Shown: piece by piece, positions 16,013 to 24,627 of the stretch
Layout: each line of letters starts with the position of its first letter
Position numbering within the stretch: position 1 is the stretch's first letter
Assembly (NCBI GenBank): GCA_017462915.1
Contig: JAFTQG010000011.1
Coordinates: 1-40,168, forward strand
Length of the DNA stretch: 40,168 nucleotides
Source: Prevotella sp.
Lineage (GTDB): Bacteria > Bacteroidota > Bacteroidia > Bacteroidales > Bacteroidaceae
Direction of reading: 5' to 3'
Notes under the pieces: generated by a model
What the model was told of the DNA's origin: nothing
The model's database searches: none
Seen by the model: only the letters and a program-made list of their open reading frames with translations
Translations under genes and position numbers: made by a program

Positions 16013-19000
16013 ATGAAAAGAAAACTTACTTTAATTCTTGCCAGTATGCTTCTTTGCGTAGGAGCGGCACTGGCACAGACAGCGATCAAGGGCGTTGTCG
16101 TGTCCGCCGAGGACAACGAGCCTGTGATCGGCGCGACCGTGAAGGTTGCGGGAAGCAAGGCTGGCACCGTGACGGACATGGACGGCCAGTTTACAATCAA
16201 TGTCGAGCGTGGTACACACCTTGAGGTGTCATACGTCGGCATGATCACGAAGACCGTAAAGGCTTCACAGAACATGAAGATAGCCCTCGAGTCTGACGCC
16301 CAGGCCCTTGACGAGGTGATGGTCGTGGCTTACGGCACGGCGAAGAAGTCCACATTTACCGGTGCGGCAGGTGTGATGAAGGATAAGGATTTCTCGGCTC
16401 AGAAGACATCTGTGGTGAAATCTCTTGAGGGAAAGATGGCAGGCGTGAAGATAGGTGCTTCGACCGGAGACCCGGGTTCAGACCAGCAGGTGCTCATCCG
16501 CGGCATCGGCTCCATAAGCGGTTCTACACAGCCTCTGTATGTCGTTGACGGCGTGCCTGTTGTCAACGACGACATGTCAAACGGCAACCTCCGTTCCCAG
16601 TCTGTACTTTCCTCCCTGAACCCCAACGACATAGAGAGCATGACAGTGCTGAAGGACGCTGCCGCATCCTCGCTCTACGGTTCGCGTGCGGCCAACGGTG
16701 TCATCATCATCACCACCAAGAAGGGCAATGTAGGCAAGACCTCCGTCAGCTACGAGATGCAGATGGGCTGGAGCGAGATAGCCAAGAAGAGTGCCATGGA
16801 GATGATGTCGTCGGCAGAGCTGAAGCAGTATTACCCGGATGCCATCCAGGGATATTTCGAGGCATACTATGACCTGCCGTCCGATATGGCGGCCGCAGAG
16901 GCAGCCGCAGAGGTGAGGAACGGATGGTTCTACGACTATGACTCTGACGAGACTACCGACTGGTACAAGGAAGTGTACCACAAGGGTTTCACTACCGACC
17001 ATCAGGTGTCCATCAACGGCGGCAATGACAATACGAAGTTCTATGCCAGCTTCGGCTACAACAAGGTCAACGGTGTCGTGAAAGGCAGCTCGTTCGACCG
17101 TTACAGTGGACGTCTCAACATAGACCACAAGGTGAACAGCTGGTTCAAGTTCTCCGCCAAGCAGATGCTCTCGTTCACAGACCAGAAAGGCTTCCGTGAC
17201 CAGAACAACCAGGAGCAGGGCTTCGGCACCACGGCGCCGATGTCCATCCTCTTCTGCATGGACCCTACCGCTCCCAACAGACTTGAGGACGGCTCGTACA
17301 ATCCTAACGCTTCGTTCTCTCCGACAATCTCCAACCCTAACCTCATCCTCGGACAGGAGACGGGCACTTATGCCGAGACGCTCGATTCGGAACTTATGCG
17401 CAGCATGACGAATGTCGAGGGAGAGATAAAGCTCCCGTTCGACCTTACGCTGCGTTCAATCTTCGGTTTCGACTATATGAGCAACAATATGCGTGAGTTC
17501 TGGGCTCCTGAGAGCGTGAACGGCGCATCGCTCAGCGGCATGGGACAGCGCTGGCAGTACACGAACAAGACTCTCACCTCGTCAACGACGCTGGGTTACA
17601 TGAAGTCGTTCGGCCAGCACAACCTCAACGCCCTGGTGGGTTTCGAGGCAGAGAAGCGTAACCTCCTGTACCTCACGTCACAGTCGCATTCTTACTCTAC
17701 CGACAAGCTCCCGGAGCTCTCCAACGGACAGAACTCCAACGGCGGCAGTGCCACCTATGATGCCAACATGCTGTCATGGCTCGGAAACATCAACTACAAC
17801 TATGCCGACAGGTACTATCTCTCGGCAAGTTTCCGCCGAGACGGCTCTTCACGCCTTTCCGCCGAGAACCGTTGGGCGAACTTCTTCTCCATCTCCGGCG
17901 CATGGCGTATCAGCGGAGAGAAGTTCCTTGAGGGCAATGACCTTTTCAGCGACCTAAAGATACGTATGTCTTACGGTACCAACGGCAATCTTCCTGCCGA
18001 CTACTACGGATACATGGGCACATACTCCACGACCGGCGGCTACGGCTCCGCTCCCGGCATATTCTGGAGCAATATAAGCAATCCTAAGCTCGGCTGGGAG
18101 AAGTCCAACAACTTCAATGTCGGTCTCGAGTGGCGTCTCTATAACCGTGTCACCCTGACCGTCGACTATTACAACAAGCTCACCAAGGATCTCCTCTTCG
18201 AGATGCCGGTGTCTTACCCTACAGGCTTCTCCAGCTACTGGAACAATATCGGCGAGCTGAAGAACACTGGCCTGGAGTTCTCTGTCAATTCACATAACAT
18301 CACGACAAAGGACTTCAGCTGGACCACCGATTTCAACATCACAAGACAGTCGATAAAGGTCAACAAGCTGCCTGGCGGCGACGACGTGCAGTATGGCGAC
18401 GGCAATATGTATCTCCTCCGTGAAGGCGAGTCGATGCACACGTTCTATCTCCCGTTGGCAAAGGGCGTGAACCCTGACAACGGCCTTATGGAGTTCTACA
18501 TCGACCCGGAAGACCCTGAGAAAGGTGTCACGAACTATTATTCAGAGGCAGGCAAGACCATCGTCGGCAAGGGTGTGCCAGACTGGATTGGCGGCATGAC
18601 AAACACGTTCCGTTACAAGGACTTCGACCTCTCGTTCATGATTTCCTACCAGTTCGGCGGAGACCTGTTCGACTATCCCGGCTACTTCCTGAAGTATTCC
18701 GACGGTCTCCGTGTCGGCAGTTTCAACGTGCAGAAGGCAGTTGCCGGCAACTACTGGCAGAAGCCTGGCGATGTATGCGAGTATCCGCGTCCGATATACG
18801 GCAACCCATACCGTTCGGACAAGTTCTCCTCACGCGAGATCATCTCTACCGACAATATCCGTGTCCGCGACATCACCATCGGATGGAACGTGCCGTATCT
18901 GAAGAAGTATCTCAGCAACCTGCGCGTGTATTTCCGTGCGACGAACCCGTTCCTGATATACAGCGCGTCTGACGATATAGACCCGGATGTGGACATTAAC

Positions 19001-19066
19001 GGCTACCGACAGACCGATACGCCTGCCCTCCGCCAGTATATGTTCGGCCTCAATCTGACATTTTAA
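16013..19066 (+). CDS. SusC/RagA family TonB-linked outer membrane transporter (SusC-2)
   Basis: The start at 16013 gives 1017 residues beginning MKRKLTLILASMLLCVGAALAQ; an in-frame ATG at 15962 would add 17 residues and disrupt the signal peptide. The regulatory-like domain (about 24-95) is almost the same as in SusC-1. From about residue 115 the plug (VRGIGSISG, VVDGVPVVND, LKDAAASSLYGSRAANGVI) and barrel diverge strongly, ending MFGLNLTF. It should therefore import a different oligosaccharide with SusD-2. No enzyme gene follows in the operon. As sequenced there is no recognisable promoter in the upstream 350 nt, so I infer the gene is silent or poorly expressed in this orientation of the 14048-15907 segment. 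Confidence 0.95.
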   Translation: MKRKLTLILASMLLCVGAALAQTAIKGVVVSAEDNEPVIGATVKVAGSKAGTVTDMDGQFTINVERGTHLEVSYVGMITKTVKASQNMKIALESDAQALDEVMVVAYGTAKKSTFTGAAGVMKDKDFSAQKTSVVKSLEGKMAGVKIGASTGDPGSDQQVLIRGIGSISGSTQPLYVVDGVPVVNDDMSNGNLRSQSVLSSLNPNDIESMTVLKDAAASSLYGSRAANGVIIITTKKGNVGKTSVSYEMQMGWSEIAKKSAMEMMSSAELKQYYPDAIQGYFEAYYDLPSDMAAAEAAAEVRNGWFYDYDSDETTDWYKEVYHKGFTTDHQVSINGGNDNTKFYASFGYNKVNGVVKGSSFDRYSGRLNIDHKVNSWFKFSAKQMLSFTDQKGFRDQNNQEQGFGTTAPMSILFCMDPTAPNRLEDGSYNPNASFSPTISNPNLILGQETGTYAETLDSELMRSMTNVEGEIKLPFDLTLRSIFGFDYMSNNMREFWAPESVNGASLSGMGQRWQYTNKTLTSSTTLGYMKSFGQHNLNALVGFEAEKRNLLYLTSQSHSYSTDKLPELSNGQNSNGGSATYDANMLSWLGNINYNYADRYYLSASFRRDGSSRLSAENRWANFFSISGAWRISGEKFLEGNDLFSDLKIRMSYGTNGNLPADYYGYMGTYSTTGGYGSAPGIFWSNISNPKLGWEKSNNFNVGLEWRLYNRVTLTVDYYNKLTKDLLFEMPVSYPTGFSSYWNNIGELKNTGLEFSVNSHNITTKDFSWTTDFNITRQSIKVNKLPGGDDVQYGDGNMYLLREGESMHTFYLPLAKGVNPDNGLMEFYIDPEDPEKGVTNYYSEAGKTIVGKGVPDWIGGMTNTFRYKDFDLSFMISYQFGGDLFDYPGYFLKYSDGLRVGSFNVQKAVAGNYWQKPGDVCEYPRPIYGNPYRSDKFSSREIISTDNIRVRDITIGWNVPYLKKYLSNLRVYFRATNPFLIYSASDDIDPDVDINGYRQTDTPALRQYMFGLNLTF
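16059..16194. repeat. 136-bp perfect inverted repeat, susC-2 copy
   Basis: This is the partner of 13760-13895. The two copies lie in inverted orientation about 2.2 kb apart around the recombinase segment, so RecA-dependent recombination between them could also invert the interval. Confidence 0.9.
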
Positions 19067-19094
19067 GTAATTTTATATATAAGCTGAAGAAGAC

Positions 19095-20528
19095 ATGAAA
19101 AAGATAATTTTCTCATTTGGTCTGGCGATGAGCCTCGGCCTCACATCATGCAGCGACTTCCTTGACAAGGAGCCGTCAACGGAACTCCCGTCAAACGGAG
19201 CCATAACCTCTGTCGCCGATCTTGAGAATGCTGTTAACGGACTGTGCTATGTCCTTATCGAGAGCGCAAGCGGACGCATGAACTATGCCTCGGAGTTCGG
19301 ACTGTATGGCGATATCAGGTGCAACGACTTCGTCAATATCGGCCGCAACGGACAGACAGAGCTGATAAGCCAGTATACCAACCATGCCACAGACTATCCT
19401 TCCGAATATCCTTACTATACTTTCTATGCTGCCCTTGCCAACGCCAACAACGCTCTGGAAAGCATAGAGAACGGCAGTGTGGAGGGAGATGCCGTGGAGG
19501 TGGACAACTACAAGGGACAGTTCCTCACATGGCGTGCCATGATGCACTTCGACCTTGCACGCATATACTGCAAGATACCTGCCACGGTGGATAATCCTGC
19601 CGACGAGCTGGGCCTCGTCATCTCCGACCGCGTGTTCCCTACCGATTACAAGGGACTCCGCGCAGACCTGAAGACCACATACGATGATATCATCGGATGG
19701 CTCAGCGAAGCTATCCCCATGCTTGCCGAAGACAATGGCACAGGATATATCAACCAGGCTACGGCTCTGGCTCTCCGTGCCCGTGCCTATCTGTATACAG
19801 GCCAGTATGGCTTGGCTCTCCAGGATGCCAGGAATGTCATCGACAACTATGGCTACGAGCTGCTCACTGTCTCCAACTATGTCTCTTCATGGGGTAAGGA
19901 AGACCAAGACGAGAGCATCTTCGAACTTCTGATTACCGAGAAGTACAATCCGCAGCGTTACGGTCTCGGCTACTATACAGACGCTTCAGGATATGCCGAG
20001 TGTGCCTTCAATGTCGACGGCTATCTCTTCAAGTATCTCTCGTCTCATCCCGAGGATGTGCGTTCAGGACTTGTAAAGGACCAGACCGCGGCAAAGAATT
20101 CCGGCTACTATCCTGCCAAGTATCCCGGACGTGACGGCAGCATCTATGTGAATAATCCGAAGCTCGTGCGTCTCTCCGAGATGTATCTCATCGCCGCCGA
20201 GGCTCAATGGCATCTTGACAATCCGTCGGCAGACATCAATGTCAATGCTGTGAGCGCAGACGCCGCTGCATACATCAACGACATCAACCGCAACCGCATC
20301 ACCGGCTACACGGATGTCGCCGAGGTCTCCCTTGCCGATATCCTGCACGCCTGGGAGATAGAGATGTTCTGCGAGAACCAGATTACCTATGCCTACTGGC
20401 GCAACAAGCAGAGCGTGACAAGCACTGTCGGGCAGGAAATCACATACGACGATTATCGTGTGCTGCAGCCTATCCCGCAGAGGGAGATTGACTATAACAA
20501 GGATCTGCAGCAGAATGACAGATACTGA
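19095..20528 (+). CDS. RagB/SusD family outer membrane lipoprotein (SusD-2)
   Basis: The 477-residue protein has lipobox LTSC (Cys19) followed by SDFLDKEPSTELP, a standard SusD opening. Family features are FLTWRAMMHFDLARIYC (helical core) and the C-terminal LVRLSEMYLIAAEAQW and HAWEIEMFCENQITYAYWR segments. It begins 28 nt after susC-2, clearly the same operon, and should supply the substrate-binding lid. A terminator at 20633-20672 ends the unit after only two genes, so degradation of its substrate must rely on enzymes encoded elsewhere, perhaps the pectate lyases of the opposite operon (inference). Confidence 0.93.
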   Translation: MKKIIFSFGLAMSLGLTSCSDFLDKEPSTELPSNGAITSVADLENAVNGLCYVLIESASGRMNYASEFGLYGDIRCNDFVNIGRNGQTELISQYTNHATDYPSEYPYYTFYAALANANNALESIENGSVEGDAVEVDNYKGQFLTWRAMMHFDLARIYCKIPATVDNPADELGLVISDRVFPTDYKGLRADLKTTYDDIIGWLSEAIPMLAEDNGTGYINQATALALRARAYLYTGQYGLALQDARNVIDNYGYELLTVSNYVSSWGKEDQDESIFELLITEKYNPQRYGLGYYTDASGYAECAFNVDGYLFKYLSSHPEDVRSGLVKDQTAAKNSGYYPAKYPGRDGSIYVNNPKLVRLSEMYLIAAEAQWHLDNPSADINVNAVSADAAAYINDINRNRITGYTDVAEVSLADILHAWEIEMFCENQITYAYWRNKQSVTSTVGQEITYDDYRVLQPIPQREIDYNKDLQQNDRY

Positions 20529-20632
20529 TGGCTCCTGCCGACAGTCCTTTACTCTTCTAAGAGCTTGGGACAGTGGAAGATTACAACGGGATGTCCTGCC
20601 GGATAGACGGGACATGCTGTCCGACTGAAAGA

Positions 20633-20672
20633 AGAAGAGCCCGGTATGATACTGGCTCTTCTCCTTTTTTTT
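20633..20672 (+). terminator. Terminator of the susC-2/susD-2 operon
   Basis: AGAAGAGCC (20633-20641) pairs perfectly with 20654-20662 and is followed by CCTTTTTTTT. The interval 20673-20877 is AT-rich, with nothing recognised. Confidence 0.9.
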
Positions 20673-20877
20673 ACTTGCGGAATGTACCGTGAGGGCGGGA
20701 AAGTTACGCGATGTTTCCGCGGAGTATCAATCTTAAAACTTTTGTTTGATTAATGCAGGAAAATGTAACATTTTCGTACATTTTTATGAAAAAACATAAC
20801 TTTTGTGTCAATTCCACTTGATTTAGATAAAGTAAACGGGCATTTTGTATACAATAATTTATATAAGACATGTATTG

Positions 20878-20901
20878 TTTGTAAAAATATTGTTAACTTT
20901 G
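20878..20901 (+). promoter_or_regulatory. Promoter of the susC-3 operon
   Basis: TTTG (20878-20881), 12 nt and TAACTTTG (20894-20901) match the susC-1 promoter block at 23 of 24 positions. The leader to the start codon at 21231 is long, about 320 nt. Confidence 0.7.
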
Positions 20902-20937
20902 TGCCCTGTATATATAGCGGTAAAGTGTCTCGGTAAT

Positions 20938-20954
20938 CCTCTCGTCGCGAGGGG
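20938..20954 (+). promoter_or_regulatory. Leader hairpin of susC-3, related to the inversion sites
   Basis: CCTCTCG-TCG-CGAGGGG can form a 7-bp hairpin 37 nt after the -7 box. Its first seven bases and place in the leader resemble IR-L and IR-R, but the second half differs. It may be a regulatory RNA hairpin common to these susC leaders, or a diverged recombination site. The rest of the leader (20955-21230) shows no other element I can name. Confidence 0.45.
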
Positions 20955-21230
20955 ACATATACAGTCCGCTATACCTTATTATATTTGGAGCAGGAGACTC
21001 TGCCAAGGTGAGAAGAAGCTGAAAAGAGAATCCTGTCTGTGAGAATACCGCTTGCCCGGTGACTATAGTCAATCTCTGCGGTACGTTCATGAATATGGTA
21101 GGGAAGCGCCCCATCCATGACCGGTGCCGGCCGGCGGGCTTTCGGGGATGTGACACAAGGAAGTGGCTGTCTGGACACTCGTGCAAACCTCCGGACGTTG
21201 GTAAGAATATTGTTTAACTAAAAAAAATAT

Positions 21231-24200
21231 ATGAAAAGAAAACTGGCAATGATGCTGATGTGCCTTATGGTAAGCGTGACGGCTGCCTTGGCACAGACAA
21301 AGGTTACCGGTATCGTCGTGGAAGACGGTACTGAAGAGCCTATCATTGGTGCCTCGGTAATGATTACTGGTACCAAGAAAGGTGTCGTAACTGACATTAA
21401 CGGAAATTTCTCCATTGAAGTTCCTGCCGGCAAAAAGCTGACGTTCAGCTATATCGGCATGCAACCTGTCACGCTTTCTGCAAAGCAGCAGATGAAGGTG
21501 CTGATGAAGGCAGACAACACCACCATCGAGGAGGTCGTCGTTACAGGTATGCAGAAGACGGACAAGCGCCTCTTTACCGGTGCTTCGTCTAAGATTGATG
21601 CAGACAAGACACACCTCTCCGGTGCGGCAGATGTCAGCCGCTCCCTCGAAGGACGTGTGGCTGGTGTGCAGGTGACTAATGTCAGCGGCACGTTCGGTGC
21701 CTCTCCTAAGATACGTGTCCGTGGTGCCACGTCTATCTATGGTAACTCAAAGCCTCTGTGGGTCATTGACGGTGTGATTTATGAAGATAATGTCGATGTC
21801 TCTGCAGACGAGCTGTCGTCGGGCGACGCCAAGACCCTGATATCCAGTGCCGTGGCAGGTCTTAACTCTGACGATATCGAGTCGTTCACCATCCTCAAGG
21901 ACGGTTCTGCGACATCCATCTACGGTGCGCGCGCCATGGCCGGCGTGATTGTCATCACCACAAAGCGCGGTCAGAAAGGCCGTGCCAACGTAAGCTATAC
22001 AGGCGAGTTCTCCACACGTCTCAAGCCGTCGTACAACGACTACAACATCATGAACTCCCAGGAGATGATGGGCGTGTATAAGGAGATGTCAAGTAAGGGC
22101 TGGCTTCAGCTTGAGAATCTTGTAAACGCCAAGAACACAGGTATATACGGATACATGTATAAGCAGCTCCGTGCATACGACGAGAATACTGGCGAGTTCG
22201 GTCTGCCTAACACAGAGGCAGCCATGAACGCCTACCTCCAGCAGGCAGAGTTCCGCAATACAGACTGGTTTGACCATCTGTTCTCCAACAGTGTGACACA
22301 GAATCACTCCCTGAGTGTTTCCATGGGCGGCGAGAAGTCACAGACATATCTCTCCATGTCTCTCATGAACGACCCGGGACAGTATGTCAACCGTTCCAAG
22401 GTGCGCCGTTATACCTTCAACGGCAAGACATCCTATGATGTCCTCAACAACCTTACCGTAAGACTCGCGGCACAGGGCAGCCACCGTGAGCAGGAGGCTC
22501 CGGGCTCACTCAACCAGACGACGGACGTCGTGACAGGTGAGGTGAAGCGCGACTTCGATATCAACCCGTTCTCCTACGCCCTGAACACCAGCCGCTGTCT
22601 TGACCCTACAATAGACTATACACGTTTCTATACAGGCTTCAATATCTTCAACGAGCTGGAAAACAACTACAACGACATCAATGTCGACGAGCTCATGTTC
22701 CGTGCCGAGCTTGAGTACAAGCCTGTACGTGGACTTACCCTCAACGGTCTCATCTCCACACGTATGTCACGCACAAAGCGCCAGCACAACGTGATGGATG
22801 ACTCCAACCAGGCAAACGCATACCGTGCCGGTGTCGATGCTACGGATGACAACTCCACCATCCGCGACTCTAACCCGTTGCTCTATAGAGACCCGGACGA
22901 CGAGACAGCTCTCCCTGAGAGTGTGCTCCCGGAGGGCGGTATCAAGTATCAGTATGACAGCGAGATGCGTTCATACAACTACCGTGCCACAGCCGACTAC
23001 CGCAACGTATGGAACGATATCCATACGCTCAATGTCATGGCAGGCTCAGAGCTCTCTACCCTCAAGCGTACAGAGACCAACTGGACAGGCTGGGGCTACC
23101 AGTTCAACAACGGCGGTATCGTGCATACTCCGTATCTGTGGCTCAAGATGATGAACGAGGAGAACACCGACTACTTCTCCGAGTCATTCACACAGACCAA
23201 TACTCTTGCATACTTCGGTACAGCGACTTATAACTTCGACCAGCGTTATACCATCAACGGAACATTCCGCTACGAGGGCACAAACCGTCTCGGAAAGGCA
23301 ACATCTTCCCGCTGGCTCCCTACATGGAACGTCTCCGGTTCGTATGACATCATCAACGAGAAGTTCATGAAGAACGCACAGTCATGGCTCTCACAGCTCA
23401 AGCTGCGCGCATCATACTCCCTTACAGCCGACGCCGGTCCGTCGTTCGTCACCAACGCGTCTGCCGTATATCATACGAAGAACACATGGCGTCCTACGAC
23501 ATCTGCTTCAGAATCACAGATATATATCGAGGATCTTGCCAATACAGAACTTACATACGAGAAGAAGCACGAGTTCAATATCGGTCTCGACTTCGGCTTC
23601 CTCAGCAACCGCATCGCCGTCAATGTCGATGCCTACTGGCGTAACAACTTCGACCTCATCGGCCGCACATATACACAGGGTGCCGGCGGACAGATTGCCA
23701 AGTATGCCAACGTTGCCGACATGAAGTCCAACGGTCTGGAGTTCGGCATATCCACAGTGAACATCAACAACAGGAGCTTCAAGTGGACATCCGACTTCAT
23801 CTACTCGTACGCCAAGAACGAGATTACAAACCTCGAGACAGCATCACGCGCCATCGACCTCGTCAGCGGCACAGGCTATGCTATCCAGGGATACCCTGTA
23901 CGCTCTATCTTCAGCTACAAGTTCGCTGGACTTAACGACGAGGGCCTCCCTATGGTATACAACGAGGAAGGCAAGGCGACTGTCGGCGACATCAACTTCC
24001 AGGAGACAGAGAACCTTACAGACTACCTCGTCTACGAGGGTGCGTCAGACCCTACATGGTACGGCTCTTTCAACAACTCGTTCTCATACAACTTCACCAA
24101 TGGCGGCAAGCTCAACCTTGATGTCTTCATAACATACTCGGGAGGCAATGTCGTACGTCTCGACCCAGTCTTCAACTATTCTTATTCAGACCTCTCCGCG

Positions 24201-24590
24201 CTCCCTAAGGAGTTCAAGAACCGCTGGATGACAGCAGGCGACGAGTTTATCACCAACGTCCCGGCCATAGCTTCCATCAACCAGCTTGACCGTTACGGCA
24301 CAACATCGCTGAAGACTGCATACAACGCCTACAACTACTCTACAGAGCGCATAGCGAAAGGCAATTTCATACGTCTCAAGGAGATAGCCCTCTCGTATGC
24401 CTTCCCGCAGTCATGGCTCAAGAAGACCGTTATCCTCAACAGCGCATCCCTGAAGCTCGCGGCTACAAACCTCTGCCTGCTCTATGCAGACGATAAGCTC
24501 AACGGCCAAGACCCAGAGTTCATCAATTCCGGTGGTGTGGCATCGCCTATCACAAAGCAGTTCACACTGACACTGCGTCTCGGATTCTAA
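21231..24590 (+). CDS. SusC/RagA family TonB-linked outer membrane transporter (SusC-3)
   Basis: The 1119-residue protein has signal peptide MKRKLAMMLMCLMVSVTAALAQ, a carboxypeptidase-regulatory-like domain about 24-95 (VTGIVVEDGTEEPIIGASV), a plug with VRGATSIYGNSKPLWVIDG and ILKDGSATSIYGARAMAGVI, and a large barrel ending LRLGF. It pairs with SusD-3 38 nt downstream. The two lipoproteins that follow (a HExxH zinc-metallohydrolase type and DUF4302) are a recurrent companion set of one SusC/SusD class. By analogy with RagAB of Porphyromonas gingivalis I infer peptide rather than glycan import. It does not share the near-identical 5' segment of susC-1 and susC-2. Confidence 0.95.
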   Translation: MKRKLAMMLMCLMVSVTAALAQTKVTGIVVEDGTEEPIIGASVMITGTKKGVVTDINGNFSIEVPAGKKLTFSYIGMQPVTLSAKQQMKVLMKADNTTIEEVVVTGMQKTDKRLFTGASSKIDADKTHLSGAADVSRSLEGRVAGVQVTNVSGTFGASPKIRVRGATSIYGNSKPLWVIDGVIYEDNVDVSADELSSGDAKTLISSAVAGLNSDDIESFTILKDGSATSIYGARAMAGVIVITTKRGQKGRANVSYTGEFSTRLKPSYNDYNIMNSQEMMGVYKEMSSKGWLQLENLVNAKNTGIYGYMYKQLRAYDENTGEFGLPNTEAAMNAYLQQAEFRNTDWFDHLFSNSVTQNHSLSVSMGGEKSQTYLSMSLMNDPGQYVNRSKVRRYTFNGKTSYDVLNNLTVRLAAQGSHREQEAPGSLNQTTDVVTGEVKRDFDINPFSYALNTSRCLDPTIDYTRFYTGFNIFNELENNYNDINVDELMFRAELEYKPVRGLTLNGLISTRMSRTKRQHNVMDDSNQANAYRAGVDATDDNSTIRDSNPLLYRDPDDETALPESVLPEGGIKYQYDSEMRSYNYRATADYRNVWNDIHTLNVMAGSELSTLKRTETNWTGWGYQFNNGGIVHTPYLWLKMMNEENTDYFSESFTQTNTLAYFGTATYNFDQRYTINGTFRYEGTNRLGKATSSRWLPTWNVSGSYDIINEKFMKNAQSWLSQLKLRASYSLTADAGPSFVTNASAVYHTKNTWRPTTSASESQIYIEDLANTELTYEKKHEFNIGLDFGFLSNRIAVNVDAYWRNNFDLIGRTYTQGAGGQIAKYANVADMKSNGLEFGISTVNINNRSFKWTSDFIYSYAKNEITNLETASRAIDLVSGTGYAIQGYPVRSIFSYKFAGLNDEGLPMVYNEEGKATVGDINFQETENLTDYLVYEGASDPTWYGSFNNSFSYNFTNGGKLNLDVFITYSGGNVVRLDPVFNYSYSDLSALPKEFKNRWMTAGDEFITNVPAIASINQLDRYGTTSLKTAYNAYNYSTERIAKGNFIRLKEIALSYAFPQSWLKKTVILNSASLKLAATNLCLLYADDKLNGQDPEFINSGGVASPITKQFTLTLRLGF

Positions 24591-24627
24591 AAGACAAGTT
24601 GTAAAAGAAAAAACAGAAAAGCAAAAT

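Noticed and set aside
15469-16275. 268-codon minus-strand frame spanning the susC-2 start and the recombinase N-terminus
   Set aside because: It is antisense to susC-2 and crosses the palindromic repeat and IR-R; the translation of the repeat gives IASI/ITAI-type low complexity.
9228-20700. CCGTGAGGGCGGGA shared near 9240 and 20700
   Set aside because: It is only about 14 bp with unrelated flanks, and probably chance or a weak GC-rich motif.
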